A DNA stretch of 64,000 nt from Amoebidium appalachense (GCA_963693365.1 CAVNZM010000015.1:930001-994000), one strand, 5' to 3'; counted from the first letter of the stretch, positions 19,905 through 44,085 are shown. Translations and numbers: made by a program. Notes: generated by a model not told the origin, from the sequence alone.

Positions 19905-20300
19905 CACAGGTATACATGATGGTGTAAGCAACCGTTACTTTCTCGTTTGATTCGACCGTTGCTTCTTCCCTACTGGTACAATCAACGGACTTTACAACGG
20001 TGTGAGCAATGCCGTTGGTTTGGCCAGCGACCCAGCAACGTGTAACCAACGGTGCAATCACTGATGATGACAATACGTGTAATCAAACGTGCAAGTAGCG
20101 CAGTAAACGTTGTATCAACGGGGCAAGGTAATGTGTAAGCAACGCATTTGATTGTTAAGCAACACGTTGATTGTACACCCACAATATACATATCCAATGG
20201 GTGAGCAACGTTGTAAGTAACAAGCAATCACTGCAGCAAGCCACGTGTAAGTAACGTCCATTCAAGTGTGTAATCACCGGCAGCGGCTACACCGACAGCA
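19905..20300 (+). repeat. Degenerate TGTAAGCAACG array, left member
   Basis: The array starts ACAGGTATACATGATGGTGT and then repeats variants of GTGTAAGCAACG(T/G) at irregular spacing. The same start and words occur inverted at 28400-28645. Confidence 0.7.
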
Positions 20301-20713
20301 ACGCAATAAAACACACCCTTCACTGCACAGTGACCGGTGAAAGTAATGGAGGAACCAACGTGCAAGTGCAGGAGTGGGGGTGACCCGGCCCCCCCCCCCC
20401 CCCCCGCGGACCGCTTTTCACCCACCCACCCATCGTCTGGGTTCTGCTCACTTTAGATAGACACTTCATACTTCGTTTTTGTTTTATTCACGGAAGAGAC
20501 CCGTACAACTGTGCACGTATGCACTTCAATAAATACACACTAGCACCACTGTATGATACAGATACACCAGCACCACAATCCCAAACCCGTGTTAAGAAAC
20601 ACGTATAACACATGTGCCCCTCGTGTTCAACAACACGCTATAGCTGTTAAGTATCAAGAGATTTTTTCGTGACGCTGCAACCAAAAAGAGAGACAGGATA
20701 GACATGCATGCAA

Positions 20714-21888
20714 TCATTCATCATCCTCTACAGCAGCGGCCTCTACAACAATCCCACACATTTTCATATACTCTTTCACTTCCTCCAAAGGCATAGTGGG
20801 TTTCCGTGCGTCCTCCAGCCACTCACATCGTTCTGGGTGTTGTACTTCTGGCGCTTGCGCTCAATACGGCGGGTCTCCTCCGCTGACATCTTATTGGCAC
20901 GGCATCTCATGGTACGCAACGTTTCCCCGATGGAAGATGACAGCTGCTTGTCCGTGATGCTGGCCGCTTCACCAGTCAAGTGCCCCCGCGCAGAAATGTG
21001 GTTGCGCACAGCAGCGACAAACACACCCTTGTCTGCCTTGTCCATCTTGCCCCAGGTGAAGTCGAGAACATTCTGATCCATGTCCTGAAGATGCGCTCTT
21101 ACGGCGTTGCTAACGGTGCCCTGAGAAATAGATGCGTTAGCTCTCTGTTTTTAAAAGAGGGAAAGCGCGGAAAAACAGGCTACTCAAAGACACACCAAAG
21201 CTCACCGGTCTCCATCACTATCGAAGGCACGCCAAAGCTTTTACTTATGGCATAGCTACCATTCACAAGGCACCCCAAACACGGAGGAGCAGCGACCATA
21301 GAGCACAGCAGCAGCAGAACGGCTATTTTTTAACATGTCATAAAAGTAGGAATTTCCATTCAAAAGTGGGGGAGGGGGGGGGGGGGACAGTAACCCCTCT
21401 TGTATTTATAGCTCAGAGACTGGTACAATGATAAAAGGACTCATCCAGCCACTCACCGTAGGAAGTTCGATCTTTGTCTTGCCATTAGCAGGGATCTTTG
21501 GTGCTGGAGCTGGAGCTTGCTGCAGCTGAGCTGAGAGAGCAGTCTGAACGGCAGCCTGGACCATCTCGGCAATGCGCTCTGCCAAGGCGTTGTTCTCCTG
21601 CAGTCAACGGGTGTGTCACAATTGGCTTTCTGAATGACGGACCCATTCGCTTCCATCACAACACTTCCTCCAAAGTGAACAAAACACACCAAAAAATTAA
21701 AGGGGGGAAGGGGGGGCAACCGTGTACATGCAAGGGAGATGACTGACAAAACACAAAACGTAAAATCTAGGTAGGGTTTACAGCGGCCTATGCAACCGAA
21801 TGACCGTATCTTTAAGTTTCTGCATACCCTTGGCACGGTGTAAAAAAGAAACCCTCACCTCACGGACGATCTTCTGGAACGTGCTCAT
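20714..21888 (-). CDS. Unrecognised 163-aa protein, 4 exons
   Basis: Exons in order: 21888-21859, 21597-21457, 21120-20827, 20740-20714. All phases are 0; donors are GTGAG-type except that the last acceptor is TAGAG. It begins MSTFQKIVRE. An Ala/Gln/Pro-rich linker (residues about 11-57) precedes a basic, probably helical region (about 58-155) with WGKMDKADKGVF and ETRRIERKRQK, and an acidic end (AAAVEDDE). I do not recognise the family. The basic helical part followed by an acidic tail would suit a nuclear or nucleic-acid-binding protein, but that is inference. Its introns are short and free of microsatellites, unlike the other genes here; only a short G-rich tract at 21367 and G runs at 21702 are present. 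Confidence 0.7.
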
Positions 21889-23233
21889 TTTGATGGTCAA
21901 CGTCTAGACGGCTGGGAAAAGACACACTAACGCTACACAGGACAGAGGGTAGCTGCAAGAAGAAAAGTCGTGGACACCCTTGTCACACAGTAGCCTTTGT
22001 GACCGGGTGGAATAACTACGTCTTGTACGGACCTTTTTATAGTGCAGCCTTCAGCACCGGTAGAGCCTATGGCCAACCGCAGCTGATATACGTTGCTCTC
22101 CACAAACTAGTATGGCGTGGTGCATGTGTGTTATGTGCGCCATTTTGTTGGTTTGCAAATATGCATGCAGCCTCTAACATAAACACTAAAATGTCAACCA
22201 CATGTGCTAAGAACGCCCGCCAAAACAAACTGACCGTGAGTCGCAAAAACAACGGACTTTTCTCAAACAGGCGCGAACAAACGGCCTGGGGCTCTTTACG
22301 CAAGCTTGAAATTACCATGGGATGTAAAAATTATAGCCGGCTGCAGATCGCAACCGGCTACAGATTTACCTATAACATCTAAATTATTCAACTGAAATCT
22401 CACAAAACCGTTAGAGTATTTTTTAATTATATCCGTTATTTATATATATTCCAACTTGTAGTGCGGTTAACAATACAAGACAGGGTTTAGGCGGAGGGGG
22501 GCTTTGCGGATGGTACTGGTCGTTGCTTTCACACAGGCCACAAACGTCAGCCAATCAAAGGAGTCGGGCACTGGCTGCTAGCTTGTGATTGGTCCTCCTG
22601 GCGGTGCTTTCGAAGCTGTAATGTTATTGGCTTTTTTGCAATTTTTTTTTATGGGTGATGATCTTTAGGGGCCTGGAGCTTCTTCTCTCTCTTTCTCTTT
22701 TTGGGGTATGTTTTACTATTTTGTACGGGCCGTAATTACATCTAAATAGAAGAACAGCAAGGCTGTAACATTGATTTCACGGTTTCTGACATCATGCGCA
22801 TGCGCGCGTGATCATGATCATGATCGGGATGCGTGATTATGTCTTAGGCAGCTGGCTGTGGCAAATGGTTTGTTCTTCAAAAAATAATTTCTATATAATA
22901 ATTAATAGCATAATTTTTATTGTAAATAGCAATGCTGTTTGCTCTAACAGTATTTACTCATGAGCTTTGCTTTCCACCTAAACTCATTGCTCATCGACCC
23001 CTAGACTAACGCGAAAGCAATTACGTAGGGCTACCTTGTATGACAACACAGACAGTGCACAATCAGCTCATGATAGCCATGAATGGGCCGGATATAGAGG
23101 CAGATGTGAAGCACGTGAAAGCTGAGCTTTATTTTCAGAACCGTAATTCAAGAGAACTCTTCGTCGATGGTGCTGGAGCCGCGCTGTTTCCTACCTCAGT
23201 ACCAGGTCCATAGCTGTATAATTCACGGCGAGA
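21889..23233. promoter_or_regulatory. Probable divergent promoter region
   Basis: It separates the starts of the minus-strand 163-aa gene and the plus-strand zinc-finger gene. There are no microsatellites. At 22793-22835 a palindromic TGCGCATGCGCGCG is followed by ATGATCATGATCATGATC; the first resembles an NRF-1 site, though whether this organism uses such sites is unknown. Confidence 0.35.
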
Positions 23234-23408
23234 ATGAAGCGGTTACAAGACGAACAAGGTTCTGGCCCACCAAAAGGCCCCAGAATGGAGCGTTCTCCAT
23301 GTTATTGCCCGTTATGCGAAGGGAAATTTGTGGCTCGGTCGACCCGAAAACTGCACAACCAGAGACACACGTGGCTGGCGCCTGCTGGGCAGCCGACAGA
23401 GCAGGAAG
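23234..23408 (+). CDS. First exon of a C2H2 zinc-finger protein
   Basis: The ATG at 23234 opens 58 codons with one classical C2H2 finger: Cys25, Cys28, His41 and His45 (C-x2-C-x12-H-x3-H) in CPLCEGKFVARSTRKLHNQR. The exon ends GAAG before GTGTGT in phase 1. The following 3 kb is almost entirely CA repeat, consistent with an intron. Possible later exons are at 27556-27614 and 28202-28246. DNA binding is inferred from the finger; the target and family are unknown. Confidence 0.55.
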
Positions 23409-23567
23409 GTGTGTATCCAGCACTTTTTCTTTTTCCGCTTAAGGAAGTTTCAGATGGATATGCTCACACGTGCTCGCGTAACATAGTATTAAATAAGGTT
23501 TGGGTTCCTGCAGGATTAAAACACATCGCAGCTCATGCTGATATTCATGCAGACGCACAGGCCATAC

Positions 23568-24650
<1,083 letters not shown>

Positions 24651-24732
24651 ATACACACATTCCGTCTTTCACAGCTTGGCATATTAACACCTCATAGCAC
24701 ACAACAACCTTGTGTTGTCACCCCTCTCCCCC

Positions 24733-24763
<31 letters not shown>

Positions 24764-24774
24764 CTCTCTCTCCC

Positions 24775-24817
<43 letters not shown>

Positions 24818-25013
24818 CCCCCCCCTCCGCTAATCCTGTCTGCTTTGTTGTTGTTGTAATGTTTGACATGTTGGTTTACAAAGGCTAAATGCAAATTCTT
24901 TCCCCCTCTTCCCCCCTCCTCCTCCTCCTCCCCTCTTTCCCCCCTCCCCCCCCCCGTCTTCCCCCATGCCGAGCAACACGAAAGAAGAGTTGCAAACACA
25001 TGCATTCAAACAC

Positions 25014-26197
<1,184 letters not shown>

Positions 26198-26366
26198 AGC
26201 AGGTATCCCCATGGTTGCCTGAACCGCAAGCACACCACCCACAAGGTGGGCGGTGCACATTCACATCTGCACACGTTTCCTAACCCACACGTGCATGTGC
26301 ACATCCGCAATCACACTGTCACGGTAGAGTCTCAGACGTGCGCGGGTGCGCACCCACACACACACA

Positions 26367-26372
<6 letters not shown>

Positions 26373-26460
<88 letters not shown>

Positions 26461-26463
26461 CCT

Positions 26464-26496
<33 letters not shown>
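26373..26496 (+). repeat. C run, (CT)n and T run in series
   Basis: A C run (26370-26400) passes into about 56 bp of CT repeats and then a T run (26467-26496). Confidence 0.9.
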
Positions 26497-26497
<1 letters not shown>

Positions 26498-26558
26498 GCG
26501 CCTGTTGTTTTGCTTGTCATTTGTTGTTCTGGTTGATTACCTGTAATCTTCGCTTATT

Positions 26559-26593
<35 letters not shown>

Positions 26594-26977
26594 TGTGCGG
26601 GGTTGCACATACCGGTGTCTACTTTTCTTCTTACTGTTTTTCTCTCCACACACTTCATCTGTCCACTTCTGCATACCCCCTTTCATAGCTATAGACACAC
26701 TTCACACATTGCGTTACGCGCACGCATGCACACACCGCTCTGTTGGCGACAGCTCCCTTGGAACCCATGCGGCATGTTACCCGCCGGCGTAACATAACTC
26801 GGACTATCGGTTTGGCTTTTTTCAAGCCCAAAGCAATGGGTGATACCATATTTCCGGCTGACATCCGGGGGCATAGCTTTCCGTTCGAAGACGATAAAGT
26901 TCCGCCCTAGTAAGCGTGTTACTACCCTGCGGCGTGGGTCAAATCTCATATTTTCCCCTCTGATTACGAATTCTGTG

Positions 26978-27395
26978 GCCTTCGGGACTTAATTCTTTTC
27001 AGCTGGTGTAGTATGTTAGCCAGGGAAGTATCGACTTAGGTATCGACGGGGGAGCTTCCTAGAAGCCCCGTCTCCTGAGTTCCTATCTATATTTTTCTTG
27101 CTTCTGCTTACTGCTGCAACTTTAACCCCCGGCCTTTCCCACTGCCCTTGCCTGCATAAGCAACCCTGCTCGTCTCTGATCAAGACGGGTGACCTACTCA
27201 TGTTCAAGTGAAACAGTATCTGAGTTGGGTTTCGTTAACGAGGGGAATAGGTCGAAACTCGGGTACTGTGGATGACGTGGGCCCCCCCTGAGGATGGGCT
27301 CTGCTTATTATGCATACTCTTTATGTATGGCTTGCATTCTGCATCGTGTTATCCGTTTGTTCTTGTGTACTTCGTACTTTTTGACGCATTCAAAA
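26978..27395 (+). mobile_element. Longest C-tail element, copy 1
   Basis: A 418-bp copy starts GCCTTCGGGACTTAATTC and ends GACGCATTCAAAA before a long C run. It is nearly identical to the inverted copy at 31930-32346; I count only a few mismatches. A word close to a tRNA B box, GGTCGAAACTC, lies at about 27251. It has no long open frame in sense. It lies in the presumed + zinc-finger gene. Confidence 0.8.
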
Positions 27396-27555
27396 CCCCC
27401 CCCCCCCCCTCCCCCCCCCCCCCCCCCCCCCCCCCCCCCGCCCTCGCCCAACACACACACAGTGTAGACATGCATTGCATACGGCTGTGCATACACACAA
27501 ACACTGGCGCCCGGCTATGCACACAATCAAGTACCATTAGCACATTTTCTGGCAG

Positions 27556-27614
27556 GGAAGGGTTGTTTGTGGTGGGACCAGTGTCCTAATTGTCATTTTG
27601 AACTCTGTGCTTGG
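27556..27614 (+). CDS. Possible second exon of the zinc-finger gene
   Basis: After a good acceptor (TTTTCTGGCAG), 59 bases continue the phase of exon 23234-23408 and encode a Cys-rich stretch with WWDQCPNCHFELCAW, ending at a GTAGAC donor. The phase match and the CxxC support it, but the 4.1-kb intron is unproven. Confidence 0.3.
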
Positions 27615-27711
27615 GTAGACCAAATATTTCTTTAGTTTCAAGTTTCTTTTGAATCTTTTTTTAGAACCCCCATTGCGTACGTAGCACGCGGGCGGAGGGG
27701 GGAGTTCCTAT

Positions 27712-27746
<35 letters not shown>

Positions 27747-28201
27747 GGGCATCATGTTTCCTAGCGGAGGATTTGGGAGGGGAAGGACAGGGTGTGTGTG
27801 GGGGGGGGTTAAAATGTAGAGGAATTCACAGGGATGTTTTGCCAAAAAATACACTATAGCTGCCGGAGGTAGATCTTATTTGAGTTCTCAGTGTGGGCCT
27901 GGGTCACACTCGGCTATTAATAGCTCTTGATTCCAATTATGTCTGATTAATTAGCAAAAGACATTGCTGTTAGCCGTGCTTTGTTGCTGCCGGCAGATGT
28001 GCTTTTCAGCACAAGTTTTATACTATTTCAATAAATTATGGCCGCAAATGCAAAGTCATTATGACCTCGGCCATTGAACATGTGCACATTTGGTTCACAA
28101 ACGCCACTTCATGACACATGAAAAATGTTAGAAAGTCAGTCATCGACAAAACATATACAGGTCTAGGGGACCGGGGATATTGATAATTATAATTATTGCA
28201 G
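27615..28201. other. Ordinary sequence with one G run
   Basis: A G run lies at about 27714-27744. No coding sequence or element is recognised. Confidence 0.5.
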
Positions 28202-28246
28202 GAAATGATACAAATCGATCATAAAGCAAGTGCTATTATTTTGCCT
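28202..28246 (+). CDS. Possible third exon of the zinc-finger gene
   Basis: It is 15 codons between an AATTATTGCAG acceptor and a GTAAAA donor, in the phase left by the previous possible exon. There is no domain to support it. Confidence 0.2.
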
Positions 28247-28275
28247 GTAAAAATTGTGTGTGGGAGTGTGGGTGC

Positions 28276-28404
<129 letters not shown>

Positions 28405-28645
28405 AGTAATGCTGCTAGTGCTACCATCAATTACTCCATTAATGGTGGAAGTGACACCGTTGCTTTCACATGACATGGGTTGCCTACACCCTGAGTCCAA
28501 CCAACGGCATTGCACTCACCATTACTGTCATCATTGGACACACCCCAACGGTAAAGCAACGGCGCCAGTAAGGCTGCAAGCAACGGGAAACGTGCTAGCA
28601 ACGCTGTAAGCAACGGTATCGCTTACACCGTCATGTATACCTGTG
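28405..28645 (-). repeat. Degenerate TGTAAGCAACG array, right member
   Basis: It carries scattered CAACGG and AAGCAACG words and ends TCATGTATACCTGT, the inverse of the start of the array at 19905. The two arrays are therefore inverted members of one repeat family. Confidence 0.65.
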
Positions 28646-28850
28646 GTAGGCCTGACCAGTGACCAGTGGGGCTGTGCATATACTTTTACATTGGGTTGGT
28701 TTATTATAGCATACTAGAGCACATATATTCGAAAAGATAACATGCATACACATGGATCGAAATGACGGAATACAGTATAACGTGAATAAAAAGCTCAGGC
28801 TGGATAATTTAATAAGTATATCATTAAGTAACAGAATGTTAAGCTACCCC

Positions 28851-28925
28851 CCCCCCCCCCCCTCCCCCCCCGGCCCCCCCCCCCCCCCCCCCCCCCTTCC
28901 CCCCCCCCCCCCGCCCCTCCCCTCC
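28851..28925 (+). repeat. C-run cluster
   Basis: Several C runs are broken by T, GG and G. Confidence 0.85.
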
Positions 28926-28994
28926 CTGCCCACACACACGGGCCCGGGGCCCTCCTCAAACCCCCCCTCTCTTTGAGAGCCGATGTGCTAGCTG

Positions 28995-29115
28995 GCCATG
29001 GAGGTGGCCAGTTAGTTAAGGTGGCCATGAAGTTCAAGGCTATTTTTAATTAAGGTGGCCATGAAGTTCAAGGGTATAATAAATTAAGGCGGCCATGAAG
29101 TTCAAGACTATAATT
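28995..29115 (+). repeat. About 36-bp tandem repeat, three units
   Basis: The word GGCCATGAAGTTCAAG recurs three times after AATTAAGG(T/C). Confidence 0.85.
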
Positions 29116-29189
29116 GCAGTCGAATTTTTTTCTGTTCTGTATGTTTTTTTCTTAGCTGCTAGGGCTGTGAGAAAATTTCAAGCCCCCCC

Positions 29190-29209
29190 CCCCAAAAAAA
29201 AAGGGGGAA

Positions 29210-29249
<40 letters not shown>

Positions 29250-29330
29250 GGGGGGGGGGGGGGATCGCGGAATAATTATTCAAAAAAATAAAAAAAAGAG
29301 GAGGGAAAAAAACAACACAAATACACGCGT

Positions 29331-29404
<74 letters not shown>

Positions 29405-29455
29405 ACACATACACACCACACAGAAGGGGGGGGGGGGGGGGGGGGAGGGGGGGGG
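29190..29455 (+). repeat. C/A/G runs and (CA)n
   Basis: It contains a C run joined to an A run, a G run at about 29210-29262, CA repeats at 29334-29399 and two more G runs to 29457. Confidence 0.85.
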
Positions 29456-29802
29456 GGTAATATTAATGAACACGTTTCCATTATACTGGCCTAAGTCACA
29501 TGATTGCTCCTGAATATAATGCATATGGTACCGAAGATTATTATTCTTTTATTATCATCATCATCATTATTATTATTATTATTATTTGTCCTTGGCTGCA
29601 TGTATGCACTCCAAATTAAAACCAGCAGGTGAGAGGAACAGTGACACCGGTACCGTGCACGTAAACTATACACGTGGACCCACCGACAAATTTTACTCAG
29701 GAAAATTACACCATAATGATTTATATGACGCATACCGTAACATCATCTTGCATGTGGCCTTAATTAATGATACACTGCATAAAACATCATGAGGGAAATC
29801 TT

Positions 29803-30035
29803 TATTTATTTATTTATTATTTTTACTTTGTATTATTTGTTTACGCGTATGATAGCGCTCTCATATGCTTTTGATTTGCATCGGGTTTCACTGAATTTGG
29901 TTTCACTGAATTTGAACTTATTTCACCGTGCACGTCTAGTAGACCCATGTTGTTACCCCCCCTCCCCACCCACCCACAAATAAATTAAAAATAAAATAAA
30001 CAAACAATGCAAAGTAAAAATAAAAAATAAATATA
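29803..30035. repeat. Imperfect inverted repeat, arms about 40 bp
   Basis: The left arm (29803-29845) contains ATTTTTACTTTGTATTATTT; the right arm (about 29995-30035) carries its inverse, AACAATGCAAAGTAAAAAT. About 150 bp lies between. It may be a hairpin or the ends of a small transposon-like unit. No target duplication was identified. Confidence 0.65.
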
Positions 30036-30229
30036 TAAAATGATAAAACCCCCCTTTTGTACAAGCCAAATAAAGGTGGCACGGTATATAGGATGATCGG
30101 TGCTCAAATTGATTGCCAAGACACCTAACATACATTCCACTACGCACGTCATCCATATTCAAGTATTCGATCAGTAACACATAAAACAGACGACCTAGCA
30201 ACGTTTTTCAAAGCGCCCTCAAGATTTGA

Positions 30230-30780
30230 AACGAAAAATACATGCTGGTCCATGTTCAAAATATTCAAGACTATTTCTGGAATTTGCCTTTATCTCACAA
30301 AGCAGAACACATTTAGCAAAGCTCAAGGAGTTATTACAAGACACTCTAGTATGCTACCGGCGTATTCCAGTGCATTCAAGCATCACATTCGACAATAATC
30401 TTGAATATTACTAGAATTCACACCCCTATATCAGAAAACCACGTGCCCCTATCTGTTCAAGGAGTTGAAAAAGGGCACTGTTGCATCCCGTCTCATTTCA
30501 TATGAAGCATTCACGCATCACATTCAAGATTGTTCTAGTATCATACGTATGGGAATGCTCAAGAATCGTATTCTAGGATATTCAGGCATCACATATCAAA
30601 ATATTTATGCATTATGTTCTAGGACATTCGCACATCACATCCCAAAATATTTAAGCATCTTATGTATTAGAATGTTCAAAAAAACGCATTCTAGTATTTA
30701 GACTTCACATTCCAAAATATTCATGCATCGTGTTCGAATGGACAATTACACATCACATTATATCGTGTTGTAGAATCGTC
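30230..30780. repeat. Degenerate satellite-like array beside the ZSWIM7 stop codon
   Basis: Words such as GCATCACATTC, TTCTAG(G/T)A(C/T)ATTC and CAAAATATT(C/T)A recur about every 35-45 bp. It lies just beyond the ZSWIM7 stop codon (30790-30792), in its presumed 3' UTR or terminator region. Confidence 0.6.
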
Positions 30781-30789
30781 CAGGATAAT

Positions 30790-34843
<4,054 letters not shown>

Positions 34844-34900
34844 CTTCACAATCTCAAGACTGTTCGTCACTAAAGTTGCCGCTCCATCTTTGCCAGTTTT

Positions 34901-35194
34901 CTAAACAATTTCTGACTACATATGTATACGCCTTTCCTAACCACACACCCCGCATTCCAGCCTGACAAATGTCATGTTTCTATCAGCTGTTTCTATCGGT
35001 CTCTCAGGGAGGCATGTGGCTCAGTGCAGTATGTCCTCTGAGGTGCCAGTTGTCCGTGCTTTTCAGTTTCGTGCATAAGGCTTGTTGTACATTGTAAGCC
35101 CGCCAAAAAACAAAGCCACCCAATCAAAAAAGACACGACCTAAAAACTGTACTAACTTACCAATATATCGAGAAAATCACTCGCTTATCACATC
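34901..35194. other. Region between ZSWIM7 and tRNA-Met
   Basis: Ordinary sequence holding the presumed ZSWIM7 promoter. An ATG-opened frame on the minus strand here has no donor leading into the first ZSWIM7 exon, so I leave the start unresolved. Confidence 0.4.
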
Positions 35195-35267
35195 GTCCTG
35201 GTAGCGTAGTAGGTAGCGCGTAGGTCTCATAATCCTAAGGTCGTGAGTTCGATCCTCACCCAGGGCA
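35195..35267 (+). tRNA. trnM-CAU: Elongator tRNA-Met (CAU)
   Basis: A 73-nt cloverleaf. The acceptor stem GTCCTGG pairs with CCAGGGC (one G-T pair). The D arm is GCG...CGC, the anticodon loop CTCATAA, the T arm GTGAGTTCGATCCTCAC and the discriminator base A. The T-T mismatch closing the anticodon stem is also found in metazoan elongator tRNA-Met. There is no intron and no encoded CCA. It decodes internal AUG. Confidence 0.95.
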
Positions 35268-35271
35268 TCCA

Positions 35272-35291
35272 ATTTTTTTTGATTTTTTTTC
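35272..35291 (+). terminator. RNA polymerase III T-run terminator
   Basis: Two runs of eight T residues begin five bases after the tRNA 3' end. Confidence 0.75.
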
Positions 35292-36074
35292 TTCATTATT
35301 CCAACCATCGACATTACGCTTTATTTTCTCGGGTAACCGTTGACTATACGTGCACCGTGCACGGAAGGGTGGGTGTAGGTTTTCCCTCTTCTTTCTTTCC
35401 CCAAATTCATTTCCCAACTTCCATTACGCTTGACCAAAAAATATTCAACAGTGTTTGTACTGACTGTGTAGGAAACTTGTATGCATGAACTTATACGCCA
35501 CAGCCACAGAACCCTGAAGAGTTGCACTGAGCATAGCTTCGCGAGTGCTGTATATCTACGTGGGGGTTTACGCTGTTTACTCGAGGCAAAGAGAGACCAG
35601 TCTCAGGTATGGGGGGTTATCTACGTGCGTACATGTGACACGGTAACGTGAGTTTTTCTTTCTTTCTTTCTTTCTTCCCCTTGAACTTCTTCTTCTTCTT
35701 CTTCTTCTTCTTTTTTGATAAAGAGAGCAAGAGAACTTGCCAGTGTGTGTGTGTTGTGTGTGTGTGTGTGGGGGGGGGGCGGGGTTGATAAAAAACAAGC
35801 TGCCAGCAAGCAGACTGGAATTCGTGGAACGGAATCCAGGTGCAAAAGCTTAAGTTTGAGGCTAAGTGCATTTGTTGCATGTACATATATATATATTATA
35901 GGTACATTTTTCATCCTATCCTCGTGAGGATCTTAGAGTTTTAGGGTGAACACACAGTATTACACACACGACTATTTCGTTATCTAGCAATCACCTTGTT
36001 GGGTGGAAATATTACTGACCTTAGTGCCGGCTACAGATAGCATACAGTTTCACATGTAAGAAACAGAACATTCC

Positions 36075-36105
<31 letters not shown>

Positions 36106-36140
36106 AAAATGCAACTCAAAATAAACTAAATATAACAACT
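35292..36140. other. Intergenic sequence
   Basis: It holds CTTT and CTT microsatellites (35653-35713), a short GT and G run (35743-35780) and a C run joined to an A run (36073-36109) just before the glycosyltransferase stop codon. No gene is seen. Confidence 0.5.
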
Positions 36141-42427
<6,287 letters not shown>

Positions 42428-42957
42428 GTGAAGGAAAGACCAGGAACTTCGAAAGGGAGGGAAATGAGTGGGTTGATTCGGGTGGGTGAGTATGGGATGA
42501 AAGGGATGAAGGAGGAGGGAGGATGGGGATAGGGGTCCAGAGGGGTCCTGTATGTTTGGGAATGGAAGAGGAGCAAAAGCGGCAAAGGTATCGTGTAGAA
42601 ATGCAGAGTGCAAGTGAGTTGACTGCAGTTGGGGGGGGGGGGGGGGGGGGGAGGGGGGGAGAGATGGGCCCAGGGGGCGAGAGAGAGGGGGGAGGGGGAG
42701 GAGGAAAGAGAGAGAGAGTGCGTGTGTATAGGCTATGTGTGTATGTGCGCGCGCGTGTGTGTGAGAGAGGAAGAGGGAGGGAGAGGGAGAGAGAAGGAGG
42801 GAGGGAGGGGTAGGGAGGGAGGGAGGGAGGGAGGGAGGGAGAGAGGGAGAGGGCCAAGGGAAAAAAAGAGGGAGGGGGGGGGGGGGGGGAGGGGGGGAGG
42901 GGGGGGGGAGTTAGAAGGGGAGTGGGGGGGGGGGGTTTGGGTGGTGGTGGTGGTGGT

Positions 42958-42997
<40 letters not shown>

Positions 42998-43010
42998 CTT
43001 CCGAGTCTTT
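42428..43010. repeat. Upstream region of the glycosyltransferase with G/GA runs
   Basis: GGGA, GA and G runs (42630-42997) include a GTGGTGGTG stretch. This is one of the few low-complexity blocks outside a recognised intron; a 5' non-coding exon of the minus-strand glycosyltransferase gene could lie further right. Confidence 0.5.
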
Positions 43011-43180
43011 GTACTTGACAGCTGCCGCACTTTATACAAGCATATATAATGTTCACTCCGGTACGTTTCCGCTTGCCTCCATATTTTTTTTTCGCGCTGA
43101 TCAATTGTGTACACAGCAGCCTCGTGCCCGGCTGAGGCTCCTACTTGCACCTATAATTTCTTCATGCATGATAATTTACT

Positions 43181-43272
43181 ATTTTATTCGCCTTAAGTTA
43201 CATGAATCATAAGCTATTGTAGTAAAGAATTGTTAATTCCAATTTATGATTCATGTAACTTAATAAAATACT
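43181..43272. repeat. Near-perfect inverted repeat
   Basis: TTAAGTTACATGAATCATAA at 43193-43212 is exactly the inverse of 43244-43263, with about 30 bp between; a further 7-8 pairs (ATTTTATT with AATAAAAT) extend the stem past a four-base bulge. It could fold as a hairpin. Confidence 0.85.
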
Positions 43273-43477
43273 ATACTCATCAGAAAATGATGTAGAACCC
43301 CAGTACATCAAGAAATTCTTTTTTTTTTTTTTCAAAGACAACGCGGCTCCATAACAAAATAAAAACCAGGTAATCATAACTTTTAGATGTAATTCGTTTG
43401 TGTTATTTTAAAATCAAATGCTTGCTTATATTGAAAGTGCGTAATAATTAAATCTCTAAAAGGCTGTTTGTTATGTT

Positions 43478-43885
43478 ATGATAATGACACGACAAAAAAA
43501 TGTCTACTTTTTTGGAACCCTAATTATTAAGTTTCTTTCTCATTCTCATAGAGAAATCAAAGGTAAAACTCAGTCGGCATGTGTCATGTTCCTTAGGCAA
43601 CACCGTACTGATCATTATCGCTTTTTGGGAGCTTTGGCAGGATACATTTCTCCTACTGTACGTATGGATACCACCCTAGTAGATAAGTCTGTACATGTAT
43701 GGTGCTCTGGTGTTGATATTGCCTGGGAAGTTGTGCAGTGGCGTTGTAATTCTTGTTTCCATCGCCGCTGGTGCCACTTTTGTGCTGAACCTTTTGATCG
43801 AAATCATGTTGATAGGTGTGAGTTTTTATGTCGCGTTTTACCTCTTTCCCGTGACGGGTGTCTGCTACACTGGCTGGCAATGTGA
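43478..43885 (+). pseudogene. Unrecognised reading frame, possible retroposed relic
   Basis: A 135-codon frame in a microsatellite-free island. From about residue 40 it has a Cys/Trp/His-rich block with WRCNSC, then CHFC, then DRCEFLC. The spacing of these words resembles the block in the minus-strand frame at 9816-10604. About 170 bp after the stop come AATAAA (44054) and then an A run (44073), as at the 3' end of a reverse-transcribed mRNA. A hydrophobic frame at 43695-44000 overlaps it in another phase and is probably a shadow. The family is unknown; a retrocopy, transposon or old viral gene are all possible. Confidence 0.35.
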
Positions 43886-44085
43886 ACACTTCAGACTTTT
43901 TCAACGTTTGAATTCTGTTGGTCGTCACATTGAGTATTTATATGATTTTCACACAGTGTTCAGGTATCTCAGTATGCACTTGTTACTGGATAACTCGTGA
44001 AGTTTTTATTGTCTTCTCAGTATGCCGTGCATACTTGCATATCTTTCCGTCGAATAAAGCCAGTCAAAAGGCAAAAAAAAAATAA

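Larger units (their letters stand above)
18375..20713. other. Intergenic sequence without microsatellites
   Basis: Some 2.3 kb of ordinary sequence lies between the small coiled-coil gene and the 163-aa gene. It holds the presumed promoter of the former, a 130-bp tandem duplication (19155-19415) and a degenerate TGTAAGCAACG array (19905-20300). No gene is recognised. Confidence 0.6.

Noticed and set aside
43695-44000. A hydrophobic plus-strand frame (membrane-protein-like)
   Set aside because: It overlaps the Cys/Trp-rich frame in another phase, has no supporting homology and starts inside that frame. It is probably a shadow.
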